DNA of 64,000 nucleotides from Cupriavidus sp. WGlv3 (GTDB taxonomy: Bacteria > Pseudomonadota > Gammaproteobacteria > Burkholderiales > Burkholderiaceae): assembly GCF_023952475.1 (NCBI RefSeq), contig NZ_JALHRX010000012.1, positions 62,001-126,000 on the forward strand, given 5' to 3'. Shown here one piece after another: positions 15,656-25,714 of the stretch (its first letter is position 1; each line of letters begins with the position of its first letter). Position numbers and translations under genes: made by a program. Under the pieces are notes generated by a model. It worked only from the letters and a program-made list of their open reading frames with translations, was not told the DNA's origin and did no database searches.

Positions 15656-16744
15656 ATGTCCGAAGTGCGCAACTTGTCGCGGCTTTGGCGAGGTAAAGCG
15701 AAAATCGCGCCGCGCCTGCCCGCGGCCGCTGCCCGGCGCTGGCTCCCGCCCGTGCTGTGCCTGGTCGCCCTGGGATGCGCCACGCTGGCGTTCGCCGTGC
15801 CAGCCAGGCCCGCGCATGCCGGCACCCAGCCGCTTGCGCGCAGTATCTCGTTCCCGGATCGTCCGATGCGCCTGATCGTGCCGTTCCCGGCCGGCGGCGT
15901 CGCCGACGCGGTGGCGCGGATGCTGGCCGAGCACCTGTCGGCCCGGCTCGGCGTGCCGGTCGAGGTCGATAACCGTCCGGGCAGCGCCGGCACCATCGCC
16001 GGCGATGTCGTCGCCAAGGCCAGCTCCGACGGCCATACGCTGCTGTTCCACCAGGCCAACATGCTGATCCAGCCGGGGCTGGAGCCGGTGCCCTACGACG
16101 TCGTGCGCGATTTCACGCCGGTGGCGCGCGTCGCCACCACGCCACTGTTCCTGGTGATCGACGCCCGGCTGCCGATGCGCACGCCGGAGCAATGGATGAC
16201 CGCGGTCAGGTCGAGTCCCGGTTCCTACAGCTACGGCTACGGTCAGCCCGGCAGCCCTTCGCACCTGTACGCCGAGTACGCGGTGCGCGGCCTGCGCGGC
16301 GGTGTGCCGCTGGTCACGGGAAAGGGCGAGGCCGCGGTGGTGCAGGAGATGCTGGCCGGCCGTATCAGCGCCTGCTTCTGTTCGTTCGCGGCAGTCCAGA
16401 GCCAGGTCAAGAACGGCGGGCTGCGGCTGGTCGGCGTGACCGGCGTGGCGCGTTCCCCGCTGGCACCGCTGGTGCCGACGCTGCAGGAATCGGGGCAGGA
16501 CGGCTACGCCGCGGCGGCCTGGTTTGGCGTGATGGCGCCGGCCAAGACGCCGCGCGCCATCGTCGCGCGGCTGGCGGGCGAGCTGGACGGGGTGATGGCC
16601 GAGCGCGAGGTGCGCTCGCGCCTGCAGGCCGCCGGCCTGACGCCGCTGCGCGACTCGCCGGAGGCGTTCGCCACCGCGATCCGCTCGGAATCGATCCAAT
16701 GGCAGGTCATCCTGAAAGACGTGCCGATCGCGCAGGAGCCCTGA
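15656..16744 (+). CDS. Bug/TctC-family periplasmic solute-binding protein
   Basis: This 362-residue protein belongs to the tripartite tricarboxylate transporter binding-protein family, which is very expanded in Cupriavidus and Bordetella. I chose ATG 15656 because a strong GGAGGA lies five bases upstream (15645-15650); ATG 15620 has none. A long signal region with a hydrophobic core near residues 29-48 precedes the mature start. The family pattern PDRPMRLIVPFPAGGVADAVAR, then VEVDNRPGSAGTIAG, is clear. No TctA or TctB membrane partner is nearby, so it is an orphan binding protein. Its ligand, typically a carboxylate, cannot be told from sequence. Confidence 0.9.
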   Translation: MSEVRNLSRLWRGKAKIAPRLPAAAARRWLPPVLCLVALGCATLAFAVPARPAHAGTQPLARSISFPDRPMRLIVPFPAGGVADAVARMLAEHLSARLGVPVEVDNRPGSAGTIAGDVVAKASSDGHTLLFHQANMLIQPGLEPVPYDVVRDFTPVARVATTPLFLVIDARLPMRTPEQWMTAVRSSPGSYSYGYGQPGSPSHLYAEYAVRGLRGGVPLVTGKGEAAVVQEMLAGRISACFCSFAAVQSQVKNGGLRLVGVTGVARSPLAPLVPTLQESGQDGYAAAAWFGVMAPAKTPRAIVARLAGELDGVMAEREVRSRLQAAGLTPLRDSPEAFATAIRSESIQWQVILKDVPIAQEP

Positions 16745-16890
16745 GCGGCACTGCGGCGTGGCGGGACACGGGCCGGTTTCCAGCGGAAACCGGCCAGATT
16801 GCCTCGCAGTCAGGAGGATTCTGAGGCACCACAGGCGCGCTTCATGTGGCGCGCGACACACGGGTACCAGCAGGGCTAGGTAGTACACCT

Positions 16891-16896
16891 TATAAT
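16891..16896 (+). promoter_or_regulatory. Candidate -10 element upstream of mlaF
   Basis: A perfect TATAAT lies 27 bases before the mlaF GTG start. No good TTGACA-like -35 sits at the right distance (16867-16874 reads roughly CCAGCAGG), so only the -10 is supported. It would start transcription close to 16903. Confidence 0.4.
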
Positions 16897-16922
16897 GCGC
16901 CCCTGTCCCGACCGGTGCCAAC

Positions 16923-17741
16923 GTGACCGATTCTGCTCAAAACCTTGTCGAACTGACTGCAGTGGATTTCGCCTACGCGGACCACGGCAAGCCGATCCTG
17001 TCCGGCCTGACCATGCAATTCCCGCGCGGCAAGGTGATCGCGGTGATGGGCGGTTCGGGCTGCGGCAAGACCACGGTGCTGCGGCTGATCGGCGGCCAGG
17101 TGCGGCCGCAGGCAGGGGCGGTGCGCTTTGCCGGCACGGACATCCACCAGCTCGACACCGCCGGCCTGTACGCCGTGCGCCGCCAGATGGGCATGCTGTT
17201 CCAGTTCGGCGCACTGTTTACCGACCTGTCGGTGTTCGACAATGTCGCCTTTCCGCTGCGCGAGCACACCGATCTGCCCGAGTCGATGATCCGCGACCTG
17301 GTGCTGATGAAGCTCAACGCGGTCGGCCTGCGCGGCGCGCGCGACCTGATGCCGTCGCAGATCTCCGGCGGCATGGCGCGGCGCGTGGCGCTGGCGCGCG
17401 CGATCGCGCTGGATCCGGCGCTGCTGATGTATGACGAGCCCTTCGCCGGCCTGGATCCGATCTCGCTGGGGCTGACCGCGCGGCTGATCCGCAGCCTCAA
17501 CGACGCGCTCGGCGCCACCACCATCATCGTCTCGCACGACGTGCACGAGACCTTCCAGATCGCCGACTACGTCTATTTCATTGCCGACGGGCGCATCGCC
17601 GCCGAAGGCACGCCCGAGGCCCTGCGCGCCTCCACCGATCCGTTCGTGCACCAGTTCGTCCACGCCGAGGCCGACGGCCCGGTGCCATTCCACTATGCCG
17701 GACCGTCGCTGGCCGAGGATTTCGCCGGAGGGGCGCGATGA
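16923..17741 (+). CDS. mlaF: MlaF, phospholipid ABC transporter ATP-binding protein
   Basis: This 272-residue ATPase belongs to the Mla system that moves phospholipids between outer and inner membrane and keeps the outer leaflet asymmetric. Walker A is GGSGCGKTT (residues 43-51), the signature is ISGGMARRVALARAI and Walker B is LLMYDEPFAGLD. It starts at a GTG. The stop overlaps the mlaE start. It is the first gene of a long same-strand run. Confidence 0.96.
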   Translation: MTDSAQNLVELTAVDFAYADHGKPILSGLTMQFPRGKVIAVMGGSGCGKTTVLRLIGGQVRPQAGAVRFAGTDIHQLDTAGLYAVRRQMGMLFQFGALFTDLSVFDNVAFPLREHTDLPESMIRDLVLMKLNAVGLRGARDLMPSQISGGMARRVALARAIALDPALLMYDEPFAGLDPISLGLTARLIRSLNDALGATTIIVSHDVHETFQIADYVYFIADGRIAAEGTPEALRASTDPFVHQFVHAEADGPVPFHYAGPSLAEDFAGGAR

Positions 17742-18529
17742 CCGGCTTCCTGACGGGCTTCTTCAGCGCCATCGGCGCGGCCGTGCGCCGCAGCATTGCC
17801 GGGCTGGGCCACGCCACGCGCATGTTCCTGGCCGTGCTGGCACTGTCGCCGGCGCTGCTGCGCCGCTTCCGGCTGGTGACCGACCAGGTCTTCTTTGTCG
17901 GCAACTTGTCGCTGGTGATCATCGCGGTGTCGGGCCTGTTCGTCGGCTTCGTGCTCGGGCTGCAGGGCTACTACACGCTCAACCGCTACGGCTCCGAACA
18001 GGCGCTGGGGCTGCTGGTGGCGTTGTCGCTGGTGCGGGAACTGGGCCCGGTGGTGACCGCGCTGCTGTTCGCCGGCCGCGCCGGCACGTCGCTGACCGCC
18101 GAGATCGGGCTGATGAAGGCTGGCGAGCAGCTCACCGCGATGGAAATGATGGCGGTGAACCCGCTGCAGCGCGTGGTCGCGCCGCGCTTCTGGGCGGGCG
18201 TGATCGCCATGCCGGTTCTGGCCGCGATCTTCAGCGCGGTGGGCATCCTGGGCGGCTACGTGGTCGGGGTGCAACTGATCGGCGTCGACGCCGGTGCCTT
18301 CTGGTCGCAGATGCAGGGCGGCGTCGATGTGCGCGCCGACGTGCTCAATGGCGTGATCAAGAGCTTTATCTTTGGCATCGCGGTGACGTTCATTGCGCTG
18401 TACCAGGGGTTCGAGGCCAAGCCGACGCCGGAAGGCGTCTCGCGCGCGACCACCCGCACCGTGGTGATCGCGTCGCTGGCGGTGCTGGGACTGGATTTCC
18501 TGCTGACGGCGCTGATGTTCAGCAACTGA
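17738..18529 (+). CDS. mlaE: MlaE, phospholipid ABC transporter permease
   Basis: This 263-residue inner-membrane permease of the MlaE/YrbE family has five to six hydrophobic segments. Conserved stretches are LQGYYTLNRYGSEQALGLLVALSLVRELGPVVTALLFAGRAGTSLTAEIG and the LTAMEMMAVNPL motif. It pairs with MlaF and the MlaD ring. The ATG overlaps the mlaF TGA. Confidence 0.96.
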   Translation: MTGFLTGFFSAIGAAVRRSIAGLGHATRMFLAVLALSPALLRRFRLVTDQVFFVGNLSLVIIAVSGLFVGFVLGLQGYYTLNRYGSEQALGLLVALSLVRELGPVVTALLFAGRAGTSLTAEIGLMKAGEQLTAMEMMAVNPLQRVVAPRFWAGVIAMPVLAAIFSAVGILGGYVVGVQLIGVDAGAFWSQMQGGVDVRADVLNGVIKSFIFGIAVTFIALYQGFEAKPTPEGVSRATTRTVVIASLAVLGLDFLLTALMFSN

Positions 18530-18613
18530 GGCGGATGCCCGCCGCAACAATGCGGGCGCTACGATAACAAGACGGCAGCGACAGACACTACGGGGTTGAA
18601 GAAAGAGATTCCA

Positions 18614-19126
18614 ATGAAAAAGAACACACTCGATTTCTGGGTGGGGCTGTTTGTGGCGGCTGGCTTCGTCGCCTTGCTCTTCCTGGCCCTCAAGGCGGGC
18701 AACATGAGCGCCTTCAGCTTCCAGGACACCTATAGCGTGCAGGCCCGCTTCGACAATATCGGCGGGCTCAAGCCGCGCGCGCCGGTCAAGAGCGCGGGCG
18801 TGGTGGTCGGCCGGGTCGCGGCGATCCGCTTCGACGACAAGACCTACCAGGCCACCGTCGAGATGAGCCTGGAGACCCGCTACCAGTTTCCCAAGGACAC
18901 CTCGGCCAAGATCCTGACCTCGGGCCTGCTGGGCGAGCAGTACATCGGCCTGGAAGCCGGCGGCGACACCGCCATGCTGGCCAACGGCGCGCGCATCACC
19001 ATGACGCAGTCCGCGGTGGTGCTCGAAAACCTGATCGGGCAGTTCCTGTACAACAAGGCCGCCGATGCCGGCGGCGGCTCGTCCACCGGCGCCAGCGCGC
19101 CGGCCCCGGCCGGAGATCTCAAGTGA
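18614..19126 (+). CDS. mlaD: MlaD, MCE-domain lipid-binding protein
   Basis: This 170-residue protein is anchored by one N-terminal membrane segment (about 8-27). A single MCE domain follows (about 38-118), with FDNIGGLKPRAPVKSAGVVVGRV and LTSGLLGEQYIGLEAGG. Hexamers form a hydrophobic channel above MlaE. ATG 18614 with an AAAGAG upstream is preferred over the in-frame TTG at 18596. The C-terminus is Ser/Ala/Pro-rich. The stop overlaps the GTG of mlaA. Confidence 0.95.
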   Translation: MKKNTLDFWVGLFVAAGFVALLFLALKAGNMSAFSFQDTYSVQARFDNIGGLKPRAPVKSAGVVVGRVAAIRFDDKTYQATVEMSLETRYQFPKDTSAKILTSGLLGEQYIGLEAGGDTAMLANGARITMTQSAVVLENLIGQFLYNKAADAGGGSSTGASAPAPAGDLK

Positions 19127-20049
19127 ACGCCGCCCGTCCCATCCGCAACCTCTTGGCCATGGCTGCTGCCGCCGCGGCGCTTGCCGGTTGCGCCACCGGC
19201 CCCACCGCGAATCCGAAAGACCCGCTCGAGCCGTTCAACCGCGAAGTCTCGAAGATCAATGAGGACTTCGACAAGGGCATCCTGCGCCCGGTGGCGGAAC
19301 TCTATGCCGACTACACGCCGACGCCGGTGCAGCGCGCGGTGGAGAATTTCTTTTCCAATGTCAGCGACGTCTATTCGGCGGTGAACAACCTGCTGCAGGG
19401 CAAGCCGACGCGCGCCGCCGAAGACACCATGCGCGTGGCCATGAACACCGTGCTGGGCATCGGCGGCCTGATCGACATCGCGACCCCGGCCGGCCTGCCC
19501 AAGTACAAGGAAGACTTCGGCCAGACGCTGGGCGTGTGGGGCGTGCCGGCCGGCCCGTACCTGGTGCTGCCCCTGTTCGGTCCGAGCACCTTCCGCGACA
19601 CCGCCGGCATGCTGGTCGACCGCCAGGCGGATCCGTCGGCATACTTCTACCCGGTTTCGCTGCGCAATTCGCTGGTCGGGGTGCGCATCGTCGCCGGCCG
19701 CGCCCAGCTGCTGGGCGCCAGCAATCTGCTGGAGCAGGCGGCACTGGACAAGTACTCGTTCCTGCGTGATTCCTACCTGCAGCGGCGCCAGTACCTGATC
19801 TACGACGGCAATCCGCCGGGTGCCGACGACGAAGCCGAGGCCGAGGCCGAGGCCGAAGGGGCAGCGCCGCCGCCAGCCGCGACTGACGCGGGTGCCGCGC
19901 CGGCACCGGCTCCGGCAGCGGAGGGCGCTTCGGCACCCGCCGCCGAGGCGCCCAAGCCGGGTGCCGCCGGCGAGACCCAGCCCGAGGGTCAGAGCATGCC
20001 GCTGCCGCCGGTGCTGCCGGGCGGCCTGCCGGGTATTCGCTTCCGCTGA
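19123..20049 (+). CDS. mlaA: MlaA (VacJ) outer-membrane lipoprotein
   Basis: MlaA sits in the outer membrane and removes mislocalised phospholipids from the outer leaflet. The GTG start overlaps the mlaD stop. A lipobox (ALAGC) places the lipidated Cys at 23. The conserved VacJ core follows (DPLEPFNREVSKINEDFDKGILRPVAELY and GVWGVPAGPYLVLPLFGPSTFRD). The last 75 or so residues are an Ala/Pro/Glu-rich low-complexity tail not present in enterobacterial MlaA. In E. coli this gene is unlinked from mlaFEDCB; here it is inside the operon. Confidence 0.95.
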   Translation: MNAARPIRNLLAMAAAAAALAGCATGPTANPKDPLEPFNREVSKINEDFDKGILRPVAELYADYTPTPVQRAVENFFSNVSDVYSAVNNLLQGKPTRAAEDTMRVAMNTVLGIGGLIDIATPAGLPKYKEDFGQTLGVWGVPAGPYLVLPLFGPSTFRDTAGMLVDRQADPSAYFYPVSLRNSLVGVRIVAGRAQLLGASNLLEQAALDKYSFLRDSYLQRRQYLIYDGNPPGADDEAEAEAEAEGAAPPPAATDAGAAPAPAPAAEGASAPAAEAPKPGAAGETQPEGQSMPLPPVLPGGLPGIRFR

Positions 20050-20248
20050 GGCGGAGAAGACGTCACTGACCGCTGTGAATGCGCTGTGACCGCTGAAACA
20101 AATTGTTTGTAGGTGGCGTCGGGTGCGCTTTTGATGGCAACGCGCGCGGCGCCGCTATGTTCCAATCAGCAAGGATCCGCAGTCTCCTGGCATCTATGTA
20201 GCGCCGGCTTGCGGGTCCCGACCTCTTTGATAAAGAAGGAAATCTCAC

Positions 20249-20878
20249 ATGCTCAAGCGACTGTTGCTCCCCCTCCTGACGGCGGTTGCCTTCGCGGGGA
20301 CCGCGCAGGCCCAGGTATCGGCTCAGGACACGGCCACCCCGGACGGGCTGGTCAAGGCCGTGGTCAATGACGTGATGTCGACCGTGAAGTCCGACAAGGA
20401 CATGCAGGCCGGCAATATCGGCAAGATCACCGCGCTGGTCGAACAGAAGATCATCCCGAACGCCAACTTCCAGAAGACCACGCAGATCGCCATGGGCCGC
20501 AACTGGTCCAAGGCCACGCCGGAGCAGCAGAAGCAGATCACCGAGGAATTCAAGACCCTGCTGATCCGCACCTACGCCGGCGCCATCGCGCAGATCCGCG
20601 ACCAGACCGTGCAATACCGCCCGTACCGCGGCACCGCTGACGATACCGATGCCACCATCCGCACCCAGGTCATCAACAAGGGCGAGCCGATCCAGATGGA
20701 CTACCGCCTGGAAAAGACCGCGCAGGGCTGGAAGGTCTATGACATCAACGTGCTGGGCGCATGGCTGACCGAGGCCTACAAGGGCAGCTTCAACACCATC
20801 GTCGGCCAGCAGGGCGTCGAGGGCGTGATCAAGACGCTGCAGGACCGCAACCGCCAGCTCGCCAACGCCAAGAGCTGA
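20249..20878 (+). CDS. mlaC: MlaC, periplasmic phospholipid shuttle
   Basis: This 209-residue protein has a cleavable signal peptide (MLKRLLLPLLTAVAFAGTAQA, cut near 21-23). The MlaC/Ttg2D fold is marked by FQKTTQIAMGRNWSKATPEQQKQITEEFKTLLIRTYAG and the C-terminal GWKVYDINVLGAWLTEAYKGSF. It ferries phospholipid between MlaA and MlaD. A 199-base gap separates it from mlaA, which may hold an internal regulatory signal, and AAGAAGGAA precedes the start. Confidence 0.95.
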   Translation: MLKRLLLPLLTAVAFAGTAQAQVSAQDTATPDGLVKAVVNDVMSTVKSDKDMQAGNIGKITALVEQKIIPNANFQKTTQIAMGRNWSKATPEQQKQITEEFKTLLIRTYAGAIAQIRDQTVQYRPYRGTADDTDATIRTQVINKGEPIQMDYRLEKTAQGWKVYDINVLGAWLTEAYKGSFNTIVGQQGVEGVIKTLQDRNRQLANAKS

Positions 20879-21026
20879 CGGAGCATGCTCGCGGTGCGCC
20901 GCTGCGATGCAGCACGGCGCGCCGAAGTTGCACTACAATGGCCGTTCGCGACACAGGCTCCCGCCCCGCGCGGGAGTCTTCGTTTCAAATCCCTTTTCTT
21001 CTTTCCGCATCCAGGCCACTGACGCC

Positions 21027-21323
21027 ATGCTTTCGCCGGGTAACTCGCTGACCAACCAGAATGCCGCCGCGGTGCTGCGCGACGGGCTGGCACGCGTGGC
21101 GCAGGGAGACGTCGAAGTGGACTGCACGGGCCTGGCGCAGGTGGACTCCTCAGCCGTCGCCGTGCTGCTGGCATGGCACCGGGCCGCCGTGGCGCGCGGC
21201 CAGGCGCTGGTGCTACGCGGCGTGCCGGCGCAGCTGGCGCAACTGGCCAGCCTGTACGGCGTCGACGGCCTGCTTGGCCTGGCGCCCGCCGCCATCCCAC
21301 CGGCACACCATCACCGACATTGA
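21027..21323 (+). CDS. mlaB: MlaB-like STAS-domain protein
   Basis: This 98-residue cytoplasmic protein has a STAS fold: VDCTGLAQVDSSAVAVLLAWHRAA carries the conserved Ser region. MlaB stabilises and regulates the MlaF ATPase. ATG 21027 (MLSPGNSL) is chosen; the frame is open from 20907, but that part looks non-coding. It completes the order mlaF-E-D-A-C-B. The C-terminus ends in a short His cluster (HHHRH), which is probably incidental. Confidence 0.88.
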   Translation: MLSPGNSLTNQNAAAVLRDGLARVAQGDVEVDCTGLAQVDSSAVAVLLAWHRAAVARGQALVLRGVPAQLAQLASLYGVDGLLGLAPAAIPPAHHHRH

Positions 21324-21582
21324 TCCGGCATCGCCGGTCGCCAGCCAGGCGGCCGCACGCGATGCCGCGGCGACCGCTGGCGCGGCCGCCGAGCCCCCGG
21401 GGCGGATCCGGCGGGGATCAAGCGGGACCGACCCCGCATCCCCTATAATTCCGGGTTGTTCGCCCATCCCCCCGCCTGTCGCCGGCCCAAACCATGCCGG
21501 AGCAGGATATCCGGGCACGCTTTGCTCCCCATTTCCTGGCGGCCGGCGCCGAAAGAGCCGGACCCGCCACAAACAATCGGCC

Positions 21583-22533
21583 ATGAAAGCCATTGAAATC
21601 CACGACGTTCGCAAGCGCTACCGCAACCTGCAGGCGCTCAAGGGCGTCAGCTTCACCGTCGAACGCGGCGAATTCTTCGGCCTGCTCGGGCCCAACGGCG
21701 CCGGCAAGACCACGCTGATCTCTATCCTCGCCGGCCTGAACCGGGCCGATTCCGGCCGCGTCAGTGTGCTGGGGCACGATGTCGTCGCCGATTACCGGAT
21801 GGCGCGGCGTATGCTGGGCGTGGTGCCGCAGGAGCTGGTGTTCGATCCGTTCTTCACGGTGCGCGAGACGCTGCGGCTGCAGTCCGGCTATTTCGGCCTG
21901 ACCCGCAACGACGACTGGATCGACGAAATCATGGCCAACCTGGACCTGACCGGGAAAGCCGATGCCAATATGCGCCAGCTGTCCGGCGGCATGAAGCGGC
22001 GCGTGCTGGTGGCACAGGCGCTGGTGCACCGCCCGCCGGTGATCGTGCTCGACGAGCCCACCGCCGGCGTCGATGTTGAGCTGCGGCAAACGCTGTGGAA
22101 GTTCATCTCGCGCCTGAACCGCGAAGGGCACACCATCATCCTGACCACGCATTACCTCGAAGAGGCCGAGGCCCTGTGCGACCGCATCGCCATGCTCAAG
22201 TTCGGCGAAGTGGTGGCGCTGGACCGCACCAGCAACCTGCTGACGCAGTTTGCCGGGCTGCAGCTGGTGCTGACCTTCGCGCGCGGCAGCCTGCCGGCCA
22301 CGCTGGAGCCGCTGCGCATGCCGGCCAACCCCGGCGAGCGCGCGGTGCGGCTGCGGCTGTCGGGCTACCAGGCGGTCGAGCCGATCCTGGCCGCCTGCCG
22401 CGAAGCGGGCTGTGACATCGAAGACATGGAAATCAACAAGGCCGACCTCGAGGACGTATTCGTGCAGATCATGCGCCGCGAGGGGCATATGCCCGGTGCG
22501 CTGCCCGACCCGGCGATGGAGGCCGCGGCATGA
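21583..22533 (+). CDS. ABC transporter ATP-binding protein (YadG-like)
   Basis: This 316-residue ATPase belongs to the ABC-2 exporter family. Walker A is GPNGAGKTT (about residues 36-44), the signature is LSGGMKRRVLVAQAL and Walker B is VIVLDEPTAGVD. The frame is open from 21061, but ATG 21583 (MKAIEIHDVRKRY) is the expected start. The 259-base gap before it contains no other gene. The stop overlaps the next gene's start by four bases. Substrate is unknown; the E. coli relative is YadG. Confidence 0.92.
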   Translation: MKAIEIHDVRKRYRNLQALKGVSFTVERGEFFGLLGPNGAGKTTLISILAGLNRADSGRVSVLGHDVVADYRMARRMLGVVPQELVFDPFFTVRETLRLQSGYFGLTRNDDWIDEIMANLDLTGKADANMRQLSGGMKRRVLVAQALVHRPPVIVLDEPTAGVDVELRQTLWKFISRLNREGHTIILTTHYLEEAEALCDRIAMLKFGEVVALDRTSNLLTQFAGLQLVLTFARGSLPATLEPLRMPANPGERAVRLRLSGYQAVEPILAACREAGCDIEDMEINKADLEDVFVQIMRREGHMPGALPDPAMEAAA

Positions 22534-23351
22534 AGCAGCCTGGCGACATCGAAATCCTCGACGACACCCGCCTCGGCCCGATGGCCGTCGGCGGCCTGGT
22601 GGGCTTCCGCACGCTGCTGTACAAGGAAGTGCTGCGCTTCTGGAAGGTAAGCTTCCAGACCGTGGCCGCGCCGGTGCTGACCGCGGTGCTGTACCTGCTG
22701 ATCTTCGGCCATGTGCTGGAAGACCGGGTCAAGGTCTATGACCAGATCAGCTACACCGCCTTCCTGGTGCCCGGCCTGGTGATGATGAGCGTGCTGCAGA
22801 ACGCGTTCGCCAACAGTTCCTCGTCGCTGATCCAGTCCAAGATCACCGGCAACCTGGTGTTCGTGCTGCTGCCGCCGTTGTCCCACTGGGAGATGTTCGG
22901 CGCCTACGTGGTGGCCTCGGTGATCCGCGGCCTGACCGTCGGCCTGGGCGTGCTGCTGGTGACGGCTTGGTTCGCCAACCTGCATTTCGCCAACGTCGGC
23001 TGGATCCTGGTATTTGCGCTGCTGGGCGCGGGCATCCTGGGCACGCTCGGCCTGATCGCCGGCATCTGGGCCGAGAAGTTCGACCAGCTCGCCGCGTTCC
23101 AGAACTTCCTGATCATGCCGGCGACCTTCCTGTCCGGCGTGTTCTATTCGATCCATTCGCTGCCGGCCTTCTGGCAGGCGGTGTCCCATGCCAATCCGTT
23201 CTTCTACATGATCGACGGCTTCCGCTATGGCTTCTTCGGCGTCTCGGACGTGTCGCCGCTGTTCAGTCTGGCGGTGGTCGGATCGGCGTTCGTGGTGCTG
23301 GCCGCGCTGGCGCTGCGCCTGTTGAAGTCCGGATACAAGCTGCGCCACTGA
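22530..23351 (+). CDS. ABC-2 type transporter permease (YadH-like)
   Basis: This 273-residue membrane protein has about six hydrophobic segments and the ABC-2 signature region (GVFYSIHSLPAFWQAVSHANPFFYMIDGFRYGFFG). It is the membrane partner of the preceding ATPase, overlapping it at ATGA. The pair lies between mlaB and ibaG-murA, which suggests an envelope-related export role, but the cargo is not known. Confidence 0.92.
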   Translation: MKQPGDIEILDDTRLGPMAVGGLVGFRTLLYKEVLRFWKVSFQTVAAPVLTAVLYLLIFGHVLEDRVKVYDQISYTAFLVPGLVMMSVLQNAFANSSSSLIQSKITGNLVFVLLPPLSHWEMFGAYVVASVIRGLTVGLGVLLVTAWFANLHFANVGWILVFALLGAGILGTLGLIAGIWAEKFDQLAAFQNFLIMPATFLSGVFYSIHSLPAFWQAVSHANPFFYMIDGFRYGFFGVSDVSPLFSLAVVGSAFVVLAALALRLLKSGYKLRH

Positions 23352-23402
23352 GCGGCGGCCGGCACCTGTTGAATCAAGCTGAATCACGCTGAAGAGAACC
23401 CC

Positions 23403-23651
23403 ATGCTGCCTACACCGGAACAAGTCAGGGACTACATTGCCCAAGGACTGCCCTGCGAACACCTGCAAGTCGAGGGCGATGGCCAGCATTTCTTTGCCAC
23501 CATCGTCAGCAACGAATTCGAAGGCAAGCGGCTGATCCAGCGCCACCAGCGTGTCTACGCGGCGCTGGGCGACCGCATGCGCGCCGAGATCCATGCGCTG
23601 TCGATGAAGACCCTGACGCCCGCGGAGTGGCAGGCGGACGCAGGCAAGTAG
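23403..23651 (+). CDS. ibaG: BolA/IbaG-family protein
   Basis: This 82-residue BolA-like protein has the QRHQRVYAALGDRMRAEIHALSMKTLTP core with the conserved His of the family. BolA-like proteins form [2Fe-2S] complexes with monothiol glutaredoxins. In E. coli ibaG also sits between the mla genes and murA, which supports the name. GAAGAGAACCCC precedes the ATG. Confidence 0.9.
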   Translation: MLPTPEQVRDYIAQGLPCEHLQVEGDGQHFFATIVSNEFEGKRLIQRHQRVYAALGDRMRAEIHALSMKTLTPAEWQADAGK

Positions 23652-23733
23652 AGCACCAAGAACGCACCATGCGCCGCGCGCCTGCGCGGCTCCAGAACAA
23701 TGATGCCGGGCGCGCGCCCGGAACGAACCATAG

Positions 23734-24987
<1,254 letters not shown>

Positions 24988-25007
24988 GCACCAAGGACTG
25001 AAGCCCG

Positions 25008-25682
25008 ATGAGCCCCGCTTTCAACGCATCGCCCAACCAGCTGACGCTGGCTTTGTCCAAGGGCCGCATCTTCACCGAGACGCTGCCGCTGCTGGAAGCG
25101 GCCGGCATCCGCGTCACCGAGGATCCCGAGACCTCGCGCAAGCTGATCCTGCCGACTTCCGATCCGGCGGTGCGCGTGGTGATCGTGCGCGCCTCCGACG
25201 TGCCGACCTACGTGCAGTACGGCGCGGCCGATTTCGGCGTGGCCGGCAAGGACGTGCTGATGGAAAGCGGCATGGCCGGCCTGTATGCGCCGATCGACCT
25301 GAACATCGCGCGCTGCCGCATGTCGGTGGCGGTGCCGGCCGGATTTGACTACGCCAAGGCCGTGCGCCAGGGCGCGCGCCTGGCCGTGGCCACCAAGTAC
25401 GTGCAGACCGCGCGCGAGCATTTTGCGAAAAAGGGCGTTCACGTCGACCTGATCAAGCTGTACGGTTCGATGGAGCTTGGCCCGCTGGTGGGCCTGTCCG
25501 ACGCCATCGTCGACCTGGTCAGCACCGGCAGCACGCTGCGCGCCAACAATCTTGTGGAAGTGGAAGAGATCGTGCAGATCTCGTCGCGGCTGGTGGTGAA
25601 CCAGGCCGCGCTCAAACTCAAGCGCGAGCGGCTGGCACCGATCCTCGACGCCTTCGAACGCGCTTCTGCGGCGCTGGCCTGA
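25008..25682 (+). CDS. hisG: ATP phosphoribosyltransferase, short form
   Basis: HisG catalyses the first step of histidine synthesis. At 224 residues it is the short form, which lacks the C-terminal regulatory domain and in known systems needs HisZ for activity and feedback control. [29 protein letters not shown] and [14 protein letters not shown] are visible. No hisZ occurs in this window. The gene follows murA by only 20 bases, so it is probably cotranscribed. Confidence 0.97.
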   Translation: MSPAFNASPNQLTLALSKGRIFTETLPLLEAAGIRVTEDPETSRKLILPTSDPAVRVVIVRASDVPTYVQYGAADFGVAGKDVLMESGMAGLYAPIDLNIARCRMSVAVPAGFDYAKAVRQGARLAVATKYVQTAREHFAKKGVHVDLIKLYGSMELGPLVGLSDAIVDLVSTGSTLRANNLVEVEEIVQISSRLVVNQAALKLKRERLAPILDAFERASAALA

Positions 25683-25714
25683 GGCCGGGTCGCCGCCTGA
25701 CAGGAACAGAAGTC

